A stretch of DNA of 64,000 nt, from contig WVZL01000044.1 in NCBI GenBank assembly GCA_011772495.1, positions 62,001 through 126,000 on the forward strand. The letters run 5' to 3'. Every line of letters begins with the position of its first letter. Within the stretch, counting starts at the first letter, position 1. This document shows, one piece after another, positions 41,191-50,485 of this stretch. A model generated the notes under the pieces. The model had not been told where the DNA came from and made no database searches. It saw only the letters and a program-made list of their open reading frames with translations. Origin of the DNA: Candidatus Aminicenantota bacterium (GTDB lineage Bacteria; Acidobacteriota; Aminicenantia; Aminicenantales; Aminicenantaceae). A program made the translations under genes and the position numbers.

Positions 41191-43245
41191 ATGTTCCGTA
41201 AAGTTTCTGTCTTCTTGTTCATAGTCTTATTAATATCTGTTTCAATGGCCGCCGAAAAACCCCTGGCCTCAAAAAGATTGAGGCAAGCTCTGGTGGAGGA
41301 AGTCTCCGGAGAAATCGCTTTTCGATACACGAACTTGATTTCTAGCTTTGATCGCGTTCAAGCCTCAGAAGGCTGGCATGAGGCAGCCTTGATGATAAAA
41401 AAGGAGCTGGAAGAGATTGGGTATCCAGACGCACTCATCGAGGGTTGGCCTTCTAATGGCTCCCGCTACTATTATACTTACCGGACTCCGATTGGCTGGA
41501 GAGCCAAACAGGCTGAGCTGTGGCTTGTTTCTCCCCAAAAAGAAAGGCTTTGCTCCTTTGAAGAAATCCCTCTCACCTTGGTTAAGCACAGCAACTCAGC
41601 TGACAGTATCAAGGCAGAGCTGATCGATGTGGGAACAGGAGTGGGAGCCACTCCTTATCAAGGAAAAGAGGTCAAAGGAAAAATTGTCCTGGCTACTGGA
41701 TACACAGGTGCAGTCATGAGAGAAGCAGTGGTGAAAAGAGGAGCTCTTGGAGTCGTTACCTGGTATTCTCCAGAAGTCAGGCCAGGATATCCCAACATGA
41801 TCCGGTACACAGCCATCTGGCCCTCTTGGGAGGAAAGGGACAAAATCGGATTTGCCTTCAATGTCAGCAAACTCCAAGGGTGGAGACTGAAGAAAATGCT
41901 CGATGAAGGAAAAAAAGTTGTGCTCCAGGGCGATGTTGAGGCTGAGTATTATGATAGCCAGATTGAAGTTCTATCAGCCTCCTTTCCGGGTAGCCTTGAG
42001 CCTGAGAAAGAGGTCCTGATCATAGGTCATCTTTGCCATCCTGTTCCGAGTGCCAACGATAACGCCTCGGGAAGCGGAGGAATGCTGGAGATGGCCAGGG
42101 CTTTGAAAAGAATGGTGGACAAGGGCCTGGTTGACCCTCCTCGAAGAACTATCCGTTTTCTGTGGGTTCCTGAATTCTACGGAACAATCCCTTATATTCA
42201 AGCTCACTTGGAGCGAACTAGGAATACTCTGGCGGTCATCAACTGCGATATGATCGGAGAAGACCTCCACAAAACAGGGGGCCTCTTGAACATCATTTCA
42301 ACTCCTCATTCTGTGCCCAGCTACCTCAATGATGTCGTGGTCAACTTTACTAAACTGGCAGATAAATTGAACTTGAGAAGCATGAGCGGGACCAGACATC
42401 CTTTTGCTTATAAAGTGCGGCCCTTTATGGGGGGTAGTGATCATTACATTTTCAACGACGGGAGCTTAAAAGTCCCCTCGATCATGCTCTATCATGGGGA
42501 TGTGTTTCATCACACTAACCTTGATACTCCTGACAAGGTGGACCCTTCAGAGCTCCGGCGAGTGTGTTTTATCGCTCTGGGTTCATCTCATTATCTGGCT
42601 AACGCTTCGTCAAAAGAAGCCCAAGACATGGCGAGACTCATAGCCCGCAACGGGCTGTCCCGATTATCAGCTGATTATTACGATAGTCTAGAAGATATGT
42701 TTGACGGTGAGGATGCGGGTCAGCTTGATGACTCCTTCAAGCAGGTCAGGAATGTCATAAAACATGCTCAGCATCGGGAGACTCAGGTTCTCCTCTCAAC
42801 TCTGTTTTTCACTGAAGGAGGCGATGTCAAAGAAGAAGTAGAGAGTTTAGTAGGGAATTTGAAAATGTTGGGAAAAGCCTTTCATAAAGAAGCAGAAAGA
42901 TTATACCAGAGACTTTGTCAAAAACTTGGGACAAAGCCTCATAAATTGACTTTATCTGCAGAAGAACAAGAATTAAAAAAAATTATCCCACAAAGGGCAG
43001 AAAACTTTGTCTGTCCTCTTCAAGGGGATTACTTAGAGAAAAAACTTGGAGAAGCCGCCTTAAGGGAGATTAAACTGGGCCGTTTGGCCGCTTATGAGGC
43101 TTTGAATTTTGCAGATGGTCGAAGAAGCATCCTCGAGATCAGGAACGCTGTTTCAGCAGAATTTGGACCCGTGAGTCTTCAGCATGTTCATGATTTTTTT
43201 AAGATTCTTGAGCAAGCTGAATTGATCAGCCTGAAGAGAATTTAA
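41191..43245 (+). CDS. M28-type aminopeptidase with PA insert and C-terminal winged-helix-like domain, exported
   Basis: 684 residues with a signal peptide (VSVFLFIVLLISVSMAAE). Residues about 140-240 form a protease-associated (PA) insert (GKIVLATGYTGA, RGALGVVTWYSPEV). The zinc peptidase domain has IIGHLCHPVPSANDNASGSG (His and Asp), INCDMIGED (Glu/Asp region) and GGSDHYIFND (His). The last 50 residues (LAAYEALNFADGRRSILEIR) look like a PqqD-like or winged-helix module, an unusual attachment. ATG follows AAAAGGAGAAGC. The nitroreductase starts 2 nt after. Confidence 0.85.
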   Translation: MFRKVSVFLFIVLLISVSMAAEKPLASKRLRQALVEEVSGEIAFRYTNLISSFDRVQASEGWHEAALMIKKELEEIGYPDALIEGWPSNGSRYYYTYRTPIGWRAKQAELWLVSPQKERLCSFEEIPLTLVKHSNSADSIKAELIDVGTGVGATPYQGKEVKGKIVLATGYTGAVMREAVVKRGALGVVTWYSPEVRPGYPNMIRYTAIWPSWEERDKIGFAFNVSKLQGWRLKKMLDEGKKVVLQGDVEAEYYDSQIEVLSASFPGSLEPEKEVLIIGHLCHPVPSANDNASGSGGMLEMARALKRMVDKGLVDPPRRTIRFLWVPEFYGTIPYIQAHLERTRNTLAVINCDMIGEDLHKTGGLLNIISTPHSVPSYLNDVVVNFTKLADKLNLRSMSGTRHPFAYKVRPFMGGSDHYIFNDGSLKVPSIMLYHGDVFHHTNLDTPDKVDPSELRRVCFIALGSSHYLANASSKEAQDMARLIARNGLSRLSADYYDSLEDMFDGEDAGQLDDSFKQVRNVIKHAQHRETQVLLSTLFFTEGGDVKEEVESLVGNLKMLGKAFHKEAERLYQRLCQKLGTKPHKLTLSAEEQELKKIIPQRAENFVCPLQGDYLEKKLGEAALREIKLGRLAAYEALNFADGRRSILEIRNAVSAEFGPVSLQHVHDFFKILEQAELISLKRI

Positions 43246-43247
43246 AA

Positions 43248-43814
43248 ATGAGTTTTTCAACAAAGAAATTTTCTTTCCAACAGCTCGTTCAGGGAAGGAA
43301 GAGTATCCGCCGGTTCTTGGATAAGCCTGTTGAAAAAGCAAAAATACTGGCCTGCCTAGAAGCAGCTCGGGTTGCTCCCTCAGCCAGTAATGTTCAGCCC
43401 TGGAGATTCTTAGTCATTGATGAACCCGAGCTGATAGAAAAATTCGGGAAGGAAGCCTTCTCAGGAATTTACTACCCCACCAAATTTGCCGCCAAGGCTC
43501 CGGTCATAATCGTCATCCTGGCTCGATTAGATATCATTGCCAACCGAATAGGAAAAGAGATTCAGAACATACACTACTACTACATCGACATCGGAATAGC
43601 TGGGGAGCATATCGTCCTTCAGGCTGAAGAACTCGGCCTAGGAACCTGTTGGATTGGCTGGTTCAATCCCCGCAAGACCAGAAGATTTTTCAAGATTCCC
43701 CGGAAATATAAAGTCGTTTCCTTAATGGCGGTGGGATACTATGAAAAGAAACCGTCGCGAGAGAGAAAAAGAAAGAACCTCGAAGACATTGTCTGGTTCA
43801 ATAAAATGCCCTAG
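43248..43814 (+). CDS. Nitroreductase-family FMN oxidoreductase
   Basis: 188 residues: RKSIRRFLDKPVEKAKIL, APSASNVQPWRFLVI and the Gly-rich C-terminal LGLGTCWIGWF all match the small nitroreductase family, which uses FMN and NAD(P)H as a homodimer. Specific substrate unknown. It converges with the aminotransferase, and the two 3' ends overlap by 4 bp. Confidence 0.9.
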   Translation: MSFSTKKFSFQQLVQGRKSIRRFLDKPVEKAKILACLEAARVAPSASNVQPWRFLVIDEPELIEKFGKEAFSGIYYPTKFAAKAPVIIVILARLDIIANRIGKEIQNIHYYYIDIGIAGEHIVLQAEELGLGTCWIGWFNPRKTRRFFKIPRKYKVVSLMAVGYYEKKPSRERKRKNLEDIVWFNKMP

Positions 43815-44935
43815 CTTTCTCTCTTTTTCATCTCATCCAAAGTTTCTCCGATGAGTTCCAGCGCCTCCAGCAGCTTTTTTTCCTTCTCTCCGAAGCCGAT
43901 ACGGAGATAATGGTCCATTTCGAAGTGATCCCCTGGAACTACCAAGACACTTTTCTCATGGATGAGTTTATTCACCAGCTCAGTAGAGTTTATCCCTAGG
44001 TTATAGCGGACAAAAGCGATGGCCCCAGCTCGAGGGGGGACGAATTCGAAAAGCCCGCTCTTTTCCTTGAGCCATGATTCCAGTTTGGGGAAGTTACTCT
44101 TCAGGATGCTTTGAGTTCGGCGCCGAATTTTTTCTCTATTTTCGGGAGTCAGGGCGATTCGAGCCAGGCGATCACTGAGAATAGAGAGAGAGATGGTCGT
44201 GTAGTCATGGTAAGACCAAGTTTTCTTAATGAAGTCTTCAGAGGCCACAATCCAGCCTGTCCTCAAGCCTGGGAGTCCGTAGGCTTTGGAGAGCCCATTG
44301 ACGACGATCGCCTTCTCATACCTCCCATAAAAGCTTGGTGTTGGTTCTCCCTCGAATTCTGCGCCCTGGTAGACTTCATCGGAGAGAATCCAGGCATCGG
44401 CACCTTCCGCCAGTTCAATGATGGTCTTCATGGCCTCTTCACTCAAAACCGCTCCAGTCGGATTATTGGGGTTGGTGACCACAATCATTTTTGTTTTCTT
44501 GGTCACCAGTTGTTTTAGCTCTTCAAGGTCCGGAGCCCAGCTTAGCTCCTCCCGGAGATAATAGGGCTTGACAGCGGCACCGAATCCCCTGAGAAGTCCC
44601 CACATCTGCATGTAATTGGGAAGCATGAAGAGCACTTCATCACCCGGCTCAATATTGCTCCAGACTAGAATGAAGTTGGCTTCGGCTGAACCATTGGTAA
44701 CTAGGATTTGCTCTGGATTGGAACCAGGATAAAGTCGACTGATCGTCTCTCTTATTTCTTGAGTTCCGTTGGTTTGGCAGTAGCCGAGTTCTAGACTCAA
44801 TAGCTCGTTCTCTTCTTCCTGAGTGATCAACTCCTTAAGGGGAATAGGGTGAACACCGCTTTCGGAGAGGTTATAGGTCACCACAAATTCCCAGGTAGAC
44901 TGCATACGCTCCATCTTGAAAGGTTCGATTTTCAT
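43811..44935 (-). CDS. Pyridoxal-phosphate aminotransferase, class I/II
   Basis: 374 residues of fold type I: GYCQTNGTQEIRETISRLYP, NGSAEANFI, VTNPNNPTGAVLSEE, LSDEVYQGAEF, and the PLP-binding Lys in NGLSKAYGLPGLRTGW. The C-terminal domain has LRIGFGEKEK. It is of the aspartate/aromatic aminotransferase type and could serve amino-acid fermentation together with the peptidases nearby. Start ATG 44935. The 218-nt gap upstream carries an inverted repeat. Confidence 0.92.
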   Translation of the reverse strand: MKIEPFKMERMQSTWEFVVTYNLSESGVHPIPLKELITQEEENELLSLELGYCQTNGTQEIRETISRLYPGSNPEQILVTNGSAEANFILVWSNIEPGDEVLFMLPNYMQMWGLLRGFGAAVKPYYLREELSWAPDLEELKQLVTKKTKMIVVTNPNNPTGAVLSEEAMKTIIELAEGADAWILSDEVYQGAEFEGEPTPSFYGRYEKAIVVNGLSKAYGLPGLRTGWIVASEDFIKKTWSYHDYTTISLSILSDRLARIALTPENREKIRRRTQSILKSNFPKLESWLKEKSGLFEFVPPRAGAIAFVRYNLGINSTELVNKLIHEKSVLVVPGDHFEMDHYLRIGFGEKEKKLLEALELIGETLDEMKKRES

Positions 44936-45022
44936 GGTTGGATCCTTTTCTCGTGAGTCGTTCTATGATACCAAAAGAACCTAAAAGAAAAAAGAATCAA
45001 CTTCCAGCCAAGTAGTAATTTT

Positions 45023-45144
45023 AAGGGACGGTTCTATTTTTTCATACAGAATCAGACTTTGTTATCTAGAGTAAGGGGACATGAACCCTCTCCATTCATA
45101 ATATAGCCTGATCTCATTCCTGTGAAAAAATAGAACCGTCCCTT
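45023..45144. repeat. Dispersed inverted repeat, family A copy 2
   Basis: 22-base arms that are perfect complements, 45023-45044 (AAGGGACGGTTCTATTTTTT then CA) and 45123-45144, enclosing 78 nt. The sequence between the arms holds smaller pairings, such as AGGG/CCCT around 45073-45088. The arm core is shared with 9941-10018 and with a partial copy at 57276-57313. It fills the gap between the aminotransferase start and the Oxa1-like gene, whose stop is 8 nt away. Confidence 0.85.
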
Positions 45145-45152
45145 TCTAGGAA

Positions 45153-45980
45153 TTAGATTTCGACTTTGAGAACTCCTTTAAGGGCAAAACCAAAGATGAT
45201 GGATAAGGCGAAATAGACGATTATCCAATGGATGTGCCAGCCGAAGAGATTCATATTTTTGTTAGGATATTTGACTTCGATGGATTTAACAGGAATGTCT
45301 TTGGATATAGGAGCCTCTCCGGGATTGAACAGTTCATCAATGAAATTCCGCCTTACCCTAAGGGGTGATATTCTGGAGAGAGGCTTCTGGGCTACCGAGA
45401 CTTTTTTTACAAAACTCTGTCCGTTTATCCTAAAAACGAGCGAATGGAGGCCTCCTTCCTTCGCCCGCAGCCGCCAATTAATCTCCTGTTGCTCTTCGAT
45501 CCTCAGAGGAAGAGTCTCGATGGCTAGGGAGCGAGGAGGTTCGATTTTAAGTTCTAAGTCGAGGATGTTCTGCCCCTCTTGCACTTTAACTTTGAGAATT
45601 GTTATCTCTCCGGGCTGTAAAGACTGATAAGCAAACCAGAAATTGAGCTGAATCAGGATTAAAATAAGGGGAACAATCATCACCAACAGGGGCTTTCCCG
45701 AGTAACCGATATACTTTATGTTAGATCGGAATATGTTTCCCTGAGCCTTGAGAGAAAGAGCCAGGCTGTCCTTAAAAAGGCGAAGTTCCAGCAGATGAGC
45801 TTTGATTTTATTCTTAACCTTTCTGATGCCTTCCTGATTGGATGTGTAGCGAAAAATGAGCAGCATCAGGAGTCCGGTTAACAACGAGATGAGAGTCATT
45901 CCAACCCAGGGGCTGAGACTTCTGAAAGGGATGAAAATAATTTCAAAGATCTTGCCAAAGATCGAATTAAATATCCACAT
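45153..45980 (-). CDS. Membrane protein with Oxa1/TMCO1-like core (tentative)
   Basis: 275 residues. Membrane helix (about 24-44), a basic helical hairpin (KVKNKIKAHLLELRLFKDSL), a second helix (about 98-118), a large non-cytoplasmic beta-rich domain (about 120-245: ITILKVKVQEGQNILDLELK) and a final helix (about 253-271). The N-terminal half, helix, charged cytoplasmic coiled region, helix, resembles DUF106/EMC3/TMCO1 members of the Oxa1 superfamily; this is a resemblance by eye. It follows the ribbon-helix-helix gene and three phosphatase genes on the same strand and may be cotranscribed. Confidence 0.65.
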   Translation of the reverse strand: MWIFNSIFGKIFEIIFIPFRSLSPWVGMTLISLLTGLLMLLIFRYTSNQEGIRKVKNKIKAHLLELRLFKDSLALSLKAQGNIFRSNIKYIGYSGKPLLVMIVPLILILIQLNFWFAYQSLQPGEITILKVKVQEGQNILDLELKIEPPRSLAIETLPLRIEEQQEINWRLRAKEGGLHSLVFRINGQSFVKKVSVAQKPLSRISPLRVRRNFIDELFNPGEAPISKDIPVKSIEVKYPNKNMNLFGWHIHWIIVYFALSIIFGFALKGVLKVEI

Positions 45981-46102
45981 CAGGGAACCTCAATACATCC
46001 TTATTTGTATCGTTTATTTATTTTATTCTGATTCTTATCCTTCTCTTTTTTCCTGTAGCGCTAGTTTAGACAGGCCAGTTCGTTTGCCGAGGCTGGCTTT
46101 TA

Positions 46103-46294
46103 TCAGGATATGTATCCCAGTCCTTTCAGCTTTTTCTTGATCTCCTCTTCAGATTCTGATTCTTCGAGTTTGGAAATCTCTTTTTCCAGACAGTGAGTGA
46201 CAAACTCTTCTAGAGAAGAGTAACCAGCGAGTTCGGCGTACTTTTTAACCTTATCCATCAAATCTTTTTCTAATTTTACTTTGGCTTTACCCAT
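46103..46294 (-). CDS. Ribbon-helix-helix-like small protein
   Basis: 63 residues. The N-terminal strand KAKVKLEKDLMDKVKKYA followed by GYSSLEEFVTHCLEKEI matches the CopG/Arc ribbon-helix-helix pattern; the C-terminal 25 residues are acidic and end GLGYIS. A DNA-binding regulator or an antitoxin-like protein is possible, but no toxin gene is adjacent. It lies 67 nt after the phosphatase gene and could control this operon. ATG follows AGGAGAGATAAATG. Confidence 0.7.
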   Translation of the reverse strand: MGKAKVKLEKDLMDKVKKYAELAGYSSLEEFVTHCLEKEISKLEESESEEEIKKKLKGLGYIS

Positions 46295-46361
46295 TTATCT
46301 CTCCTATCTCATATACGCTAAGAAGCCAAATGCGCTAAATTCACCCATAGGGCTAATCCAG

Positions 46362-48347
46362 CTAGAATATGGATTTACCGATCATCTCTTCTGGCTTTTC
46401 AATATTGAACACATCCAAGATGGTGGCTGTTAAATCATACAGGGCCGGGTGTTCGACCTTGGATTTGCGGTTAACCAGGAGAATTCCTGGAATCACGTTG
46501 GGGTCCATGCAGTGGTCACCGCTCCATTTTTCCTTATTGTCTTCCACCAGGTTTTTCGGGATTCTTCCCAATGGCGTGCTCCAAGAAGCGCGGTAGCCTC
46601 GATTATAGCCCACGATTATTTCTGGTGCTTCTTCGACATAACGCCCCCGGTAAATATCCTTAGCGACAAAGGCCCTGGATACGATTCTCTCGCCTGTTTG
46701 TGGGTCTTTGACCTGTTCCAATTTTTGGGCGATTTCTCTAACCAAGGCTTCTTTTTCGGCACCAGGCCTCACAACGCCTTCACCCTCTCTTCCGGCTTGA
46801 TTGATGAAGAGGCTGTTTATCCCATAAGCATAGGCCTTTGTCCTTGACCAATCGGTGTTCATGAATAGATCTTCCTCGCCTTGCTTCCATGCATTGATGA
46901 GGTTGAGGTATCCATTCTCTTTGAGCCAGCTGTTTAGATGGAAGGAGCGTCTAAAGGGAGTGAATCCATGGTCAGACATGACCATGAGGATTGTGTTCTT
47001 ATCCATCTTATCCATAGTCTTGGCCAGCATTCTATCCATCTCGATGTAGATGCTCTCGATCGTCTTTCCATATATTGAAGCCAGTTTTGGATCATAGAGA
47101 GGATGCTCCTGATCGATATACCGCCAGAACATGTGCTGACGCTGGTCAGTGCTGGAAACGTAGTAAAAAAGAAGCCCGGATTCAAACCTGGACAATTCAT
47201 GATCAAATATATCCATCCGTTCCTGCAGCACAAAATTGTCCTGCTCTAAGAATTCGCCGTCATCAAACACGCCATGGTCCAGAGCCTTGGTGTCAGCAGG
47301 CAAGCCCTGGGTATAGAAGCCTCCGAACTTCTTGGCTAACTCTTCTGCGTAGGCGGGAGGAGTAGAAATGGGGAGAGCAGGAGCACTGGGGTCGATGTTT
47401 ATCGGAGAAATGTAGAGCTTGAATTCGGGTCTAACCTGTTTCAGGTAGAACCTGCAGATGCCCGGGACACTCTGGGTAGGGATCATGGGGAAGCGGACAC
47501 TTTTCCAATCGCTCCATTCTCCTTCTTTCAAGATAAACTCCTCGTCCTGGATGACAATCTTAGCCAGCGGGTTTACAGGATCCAGATAAACCGTAAAATC
47601 TAGCCAAGATTCTGGCCTGTCTTTCTTGAAGGAGTTTCTAGGACCCGGAAGGGTAGCTTCGACTTTATTCCCGATGGCGTAGACTTCATGAATTCTTCCC
47701 CCTCCAATGTCTTCTTTCAATTCCAGGAATTCAGTCGTGTAATAATTGAAAAGCCCAGGATTTCCCAGAATATCGGTTGTTCCCATTCCAGAGAGAGTCT
47801 GCTGTTTGGTGGGTACTGGAGGGTAGTTGGATGGCATTTTGAATATAGTGGCCGGGATATCATGGTCCTCCAGGATTTGCCAGAAGGCTCTACCTTTACG
47901 GAGGTTTTTGATCTTTCCTCCTGAGAGAGGGAGGACCAAATTTCCGATCTTGATCGCACTTTTTGCTGCTTCTGAAGCGGCTGCCGAAAACAGAGGAATG
48001 TATCTTTCCGGGTCACGATGGAGGAAGTCAAAGATGCCATGCCCACCCGGATTCATACCTGTGATAAAGTTTGACCAGGCTACAGGACTCTGGGGGGGTG
48101 TGCTGGTTCGAAGAGGGCGGAAGTCTCCCAGGCTTTGCAGGCGCCTAAAATTAGGAAGTTTCCCCTGGTTCATGAGTACGTCCACCAGGTGAGGGTCCAT
48201 TCCGTCAAGTCCGAGGATGATGAGCTTTTCAGGAGTCTCCTTCTTCCCAGAAGCTTTTATGATTGGGGCCGAGGATCCTCCTAAAGCCAGGAACGATCCA
48301 GCGGTCAAACTCAGCTTGATGAATTCTCTTCTGTTCAATTTATTCAT
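46362..48347 (-). CDS. Alkaline-phosphatase-superfamily phosphodiesterase, Tat-exported
   Basis: 661 residues. The N-terminus KLNRREFIKLSLTAGSFLAL is a twin-arginine signal. The core is the type I phosphodiesterase/nucleotide pyrophosphatase fold: LIILGLDGMDPHLVDVLM (first metal Asp), the nucleophile region QSPVAWSNFITG (Ser in place of the NPP Thr), STDQRQHMFWRY, MSDHGFTPFRR and SGDHCMDPNVIP. A large insert with a beta domain (about residues 200-350) is shared with the next gene upstream. It starts in an ATGA overlap with that gene's stop. Confidence 0.9.
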   Translation of the reverse strand: MNKLNRREFIKLSLTAGSFLALGGSSAPIIKASGKKETPEKLIILGLDGMDPHLVDVLMNQGKLPNFRRLQSLGDFRPLRTSTPPQSPVAWSNFITGMNPGGHGIFDFLHRDPERYIPLFSAAASEAAKSAIKIGNLVLPLSGGKIKNLRKGRAFWQILEDHDIPATIFKMPSNYPPVPTKQQTLSGMGTTDILGNPGLFNYYTTEFLELKEDIGGGRIHEVYAIGNKVEATLPGPRNSFKKDRPESWLDFTVYLDPVNPLAKIVIQDEEFILKEGEWSDWKSVRFPMIPTQSVPGICRFYLKQVRPEFKLYISPINIDPSAPALPISTPPAYAEELAKKFGGFYTQGLPADTKALDHGVFDDGEFLEQDNFVLQERMDIFDHELSRFESGLLFYYVSSTDQRQHMFWRYIDQEHPLYDPKLASIYGKTIESIYIEMDRMLAKTMDKMDKNTILMVMSDHGFTPFRRSFHLNSWLKENGYLNLINAWKQGEEDLFMNTDWSRTKAYAYGINSLFINQAGREGEGVVRPGAEKEALVREIAQKLEQVKDPQTGERIVSRAFVAKDIYRGRYVEEAPEIIVGYNRGYRASWSTPLGRIPKNLVEDNKEKWSGDHCMDPNVIPGILLVNRKSKVEHPALYDLTATILDVFNIEKPEEMIGKSIF

Positions 48348-50482
48348 TTTTCTTTCCCTTTTTGGTCTGAAAAAAGATTCTGAACGTCTATCAAGGGATG
48401 CCCGTCCATGTGTTTAGGAACTTGGATTCCAAAAAGCTCGAGCGCAGTGGGAGCGATATCCATTATAGAAGGCTTGTCAGTCTTGATCTTTTGGGTGCAG
48501 AAGAATACACCCGGCACAATACGAGGGTCGATGCAATGGTCTCCACTCCAGGCTTTGGGATTATCCACAAAAACGATGTTATTGACTTTTCCGGTTACAG
48601 AGTCCCATGAAACTCGGTAGCCATCGTTGTAGCCCACCAAGAAATCAGGACAATTTTCCTGGTATGGTCCAGGAGGGAGCTCCTCCCGGTCAAAAATATG
48701 GTTGATGGCCGTAGCCCCGTTTTCATCATCTTTAAGGCCGTTGAGTTTTGCTGCCAGCTCGGCTTTTAAAGACTTCGTCTCTTCTCCGGGCTGGACAATA
48801 CCTTGGGCCTCTCTTCCTGCTTGGTTAATATAAATACCGCCCAGGCCTAAGGCATAAGCTTTGGTTTTTCCCCAGTCAACATCCTTGAACCACTCATCGC
48901 TTTCTGTTTTACCTTCTTTCAAAGAAAGATAGCCGTTCACGTACAGCCAGGAGTTTAAGTTGATCCCGCGCCGAAAAGACTTGAATCCATGGTCAGACAT
49001 GACCACCAGGACGCTCTTCTTGTCCAGTTTATCCAGGATTCTCCCGACCAGTTCATCCATTTCTTGGTAGAGTTCTTCGATAACCTTGGAGCTCATGCTG
49101 GCTTGAGGGCTTTTCAAGGCTGGATGCTTTTCATCTAAATACCGCCAGAACATATGCTGAATGCTGTCTGTAGTCTCAAAAACACAGGTCACCACTCCTT
49201 TTTTAGTTTTCTCCAGAGCATTGAAGAACATATTTTCCCATTCCTGGTGATTGGCATAGGTGAATTCTAGGAAGGCTTTTTCGCTGAGGATCTCTTCGTT
49301 CAGGGCCCAGGTGTCGTTTGCTTCTCCCAACGTGATGAAGCTCCCCAGGAGTTTTCCCAAATAAACGGAGTAAATGAAGGGATGAGAAATTGGAAGGGCC
49401 GGTTTCTCCGGGTCGATGTTCAATGGAGAGAGGTACATTTCAAAGTGAGGGGAAATTTGAGATACATAGAATTTGCAGATAGCCTTTATTTTCATTCCCA
49501 GGCCCGGACGAAAAGTCAGCCTTATCCAGTCGGAAAACGTATTTTTCTTCATGCTGAAATTTTGGTTGGATACCTCGAGGCAAACTTCTTCCTTTTCTTT
49601 ATCGAGAGTTATAGTGAGCGGTAGACGAAGCTCCTCTTCCTTTTTCAAGAGAGAGTTCTCGGGACCCGAGATGTAGGTTTCAATCTTGTTTTCCGCAATG
49701 GTTACGGGTATGGTGATTCCTTCTTCCCGTTTTTTTACGTTTTCTTCATCAGATGTGTAAAAGGTGAAGGTTCCTTGGCTTCCTTTTAAGTCAGGAGCAC
49801 ACATACCGGAGAGGAGATGCCCGGAGAATTTTTCCGGTGGAAAGGTGATAGGGACTCTTAAGATGGTGCTGAAAATGCCTTTATCTCCCAAGATTTTCCA
49901 GAAGGGAAGGCTCTTGCGCAGTCCTCTGATTTCTGGTTTGGAGAGCGGAATGTTGTATTTACCGAGAGAAAGAATCCTTTTGGGCTTGCCGATTCGAGCC
50001 GAGGACAGATCGGGTAGATAATTGTTGGGGTCTCGGCTTAAGAAATCGAATATGTTGTGCTTTGAAGGATGAGTCCCAGTCATGAAAGAAGACCAGGCAA
50101 CAGGAGAAATGGCAGGAGTCGTTGTCTGAAGATGTTTATAGGTTCCATCTTTTTTTAACTCGGAAAAATGGGGGAGTTTCCCGGCTGACATGAATTTCTC
50201 GACCAGGATTGGCTCTAAACCATCCAACCCGACGATGACCAGTTTGTTGATTTTGCTTTTCTGGTAAGCTCTCTGGCCTCTTATCAACCGGAAGAGAAAA
50301 CGAAAAGGCCAGGAGAGAAAGGAAAAAATAGCCAAGAGAAAAGTAAGAAAAAGAACCAGGAAAGAGGAGAGAAAGGCAAACCCGGCCCCAGGCCCTATGT
50401 AAGCCTGGAGGGGGAGGGCAAGACAAAAGAAGAAGAACACAAGGCTGAGTTGTTTTTGTTTTTTCAGCAGAGTCTTACCCAT
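48344..50482 (-). CDS. Alkaline-phosphatase-superfamily phosphodiesterase, membrane-anchored
   Basis: 712 residues and a paralogue of the two flanking proteins. Two N-terminal helices (LVFFFFCLALPLQAYIGPGA and FLSSFLVLFLTFLLAIFSFL) anchor it. The catalytic fold has LVIVGLDGLEPILVEKFM, ISPVAWSSFMTG, TTDSIQHMFWRYL, MSDHGFKSFRRG and SGDHCIDPRIVP. It also has the middle insert seen in the 661-residue paralogue. ATG 50482 lies 3 nt after the upstream gene's stop. Substrates of this bacterial clade are not known. Confidence 0.9.
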   Translation of the reverse strand: MGKTLLKKQKQLSLVFFFFCLALPLQAYIGPGAGFAFLSSFLVLFLTFLLAIFSFLSWPFRFLFRLIRGQRAYQKSKINKLVIVGLDGLEPILVEKFMSAGKLPHFSELKKDGTYKHLQTTTPAISPVAWSSFMTGTHPSKHNIFDFLSRDPNNYLPDLSSARIGKPKRILSLGKYNIPLSKPEIRGLRKSLPFWKILGDKGIFSTILRVPITFPPEKFSGHLLSGMCAPDLKGSQGTFTFYTSDEENVKKREEGITIPVTIAENKIETYISGPENSLLKKEEELRLPLTITLDKEKEEVCLEVSNQNFSMKKNTFSDWIRLTFRPGLGMKIKAICKFYVSQISPHFEMYLSPLNIDPEKPALPISHPFIYSVYLGKLLGSFITLGEANDTWALNEEILSEKAFLEFTYANHQEWENMFFNALEKTKKGVVTCVFETTDSIQHMFWRYLDEKHPALKSPQASMSSKVIEELYQEMDELVGRILDKLDKKSVLVVMSDHGFKSFRRGINLNSWLYVNGYLSLKEGKTESDEWFKDVDWGKTKAYALGLGGIYINQAGREAQGIVQPGEETKSLKAELAAKLNGLKDDENGATAINHIFDREELPPGPYQENCPDFLVGYNDGYRVSWDSVTGKVNNIVFVDNPKAWSGDHCIDPRIVPGVFFCTQKIKTDKPSIMDIAPTALELFGIQVPKHMDGHPLIDVQNLFSDQKGKEK

Positions 50483-50485
50483 CTC

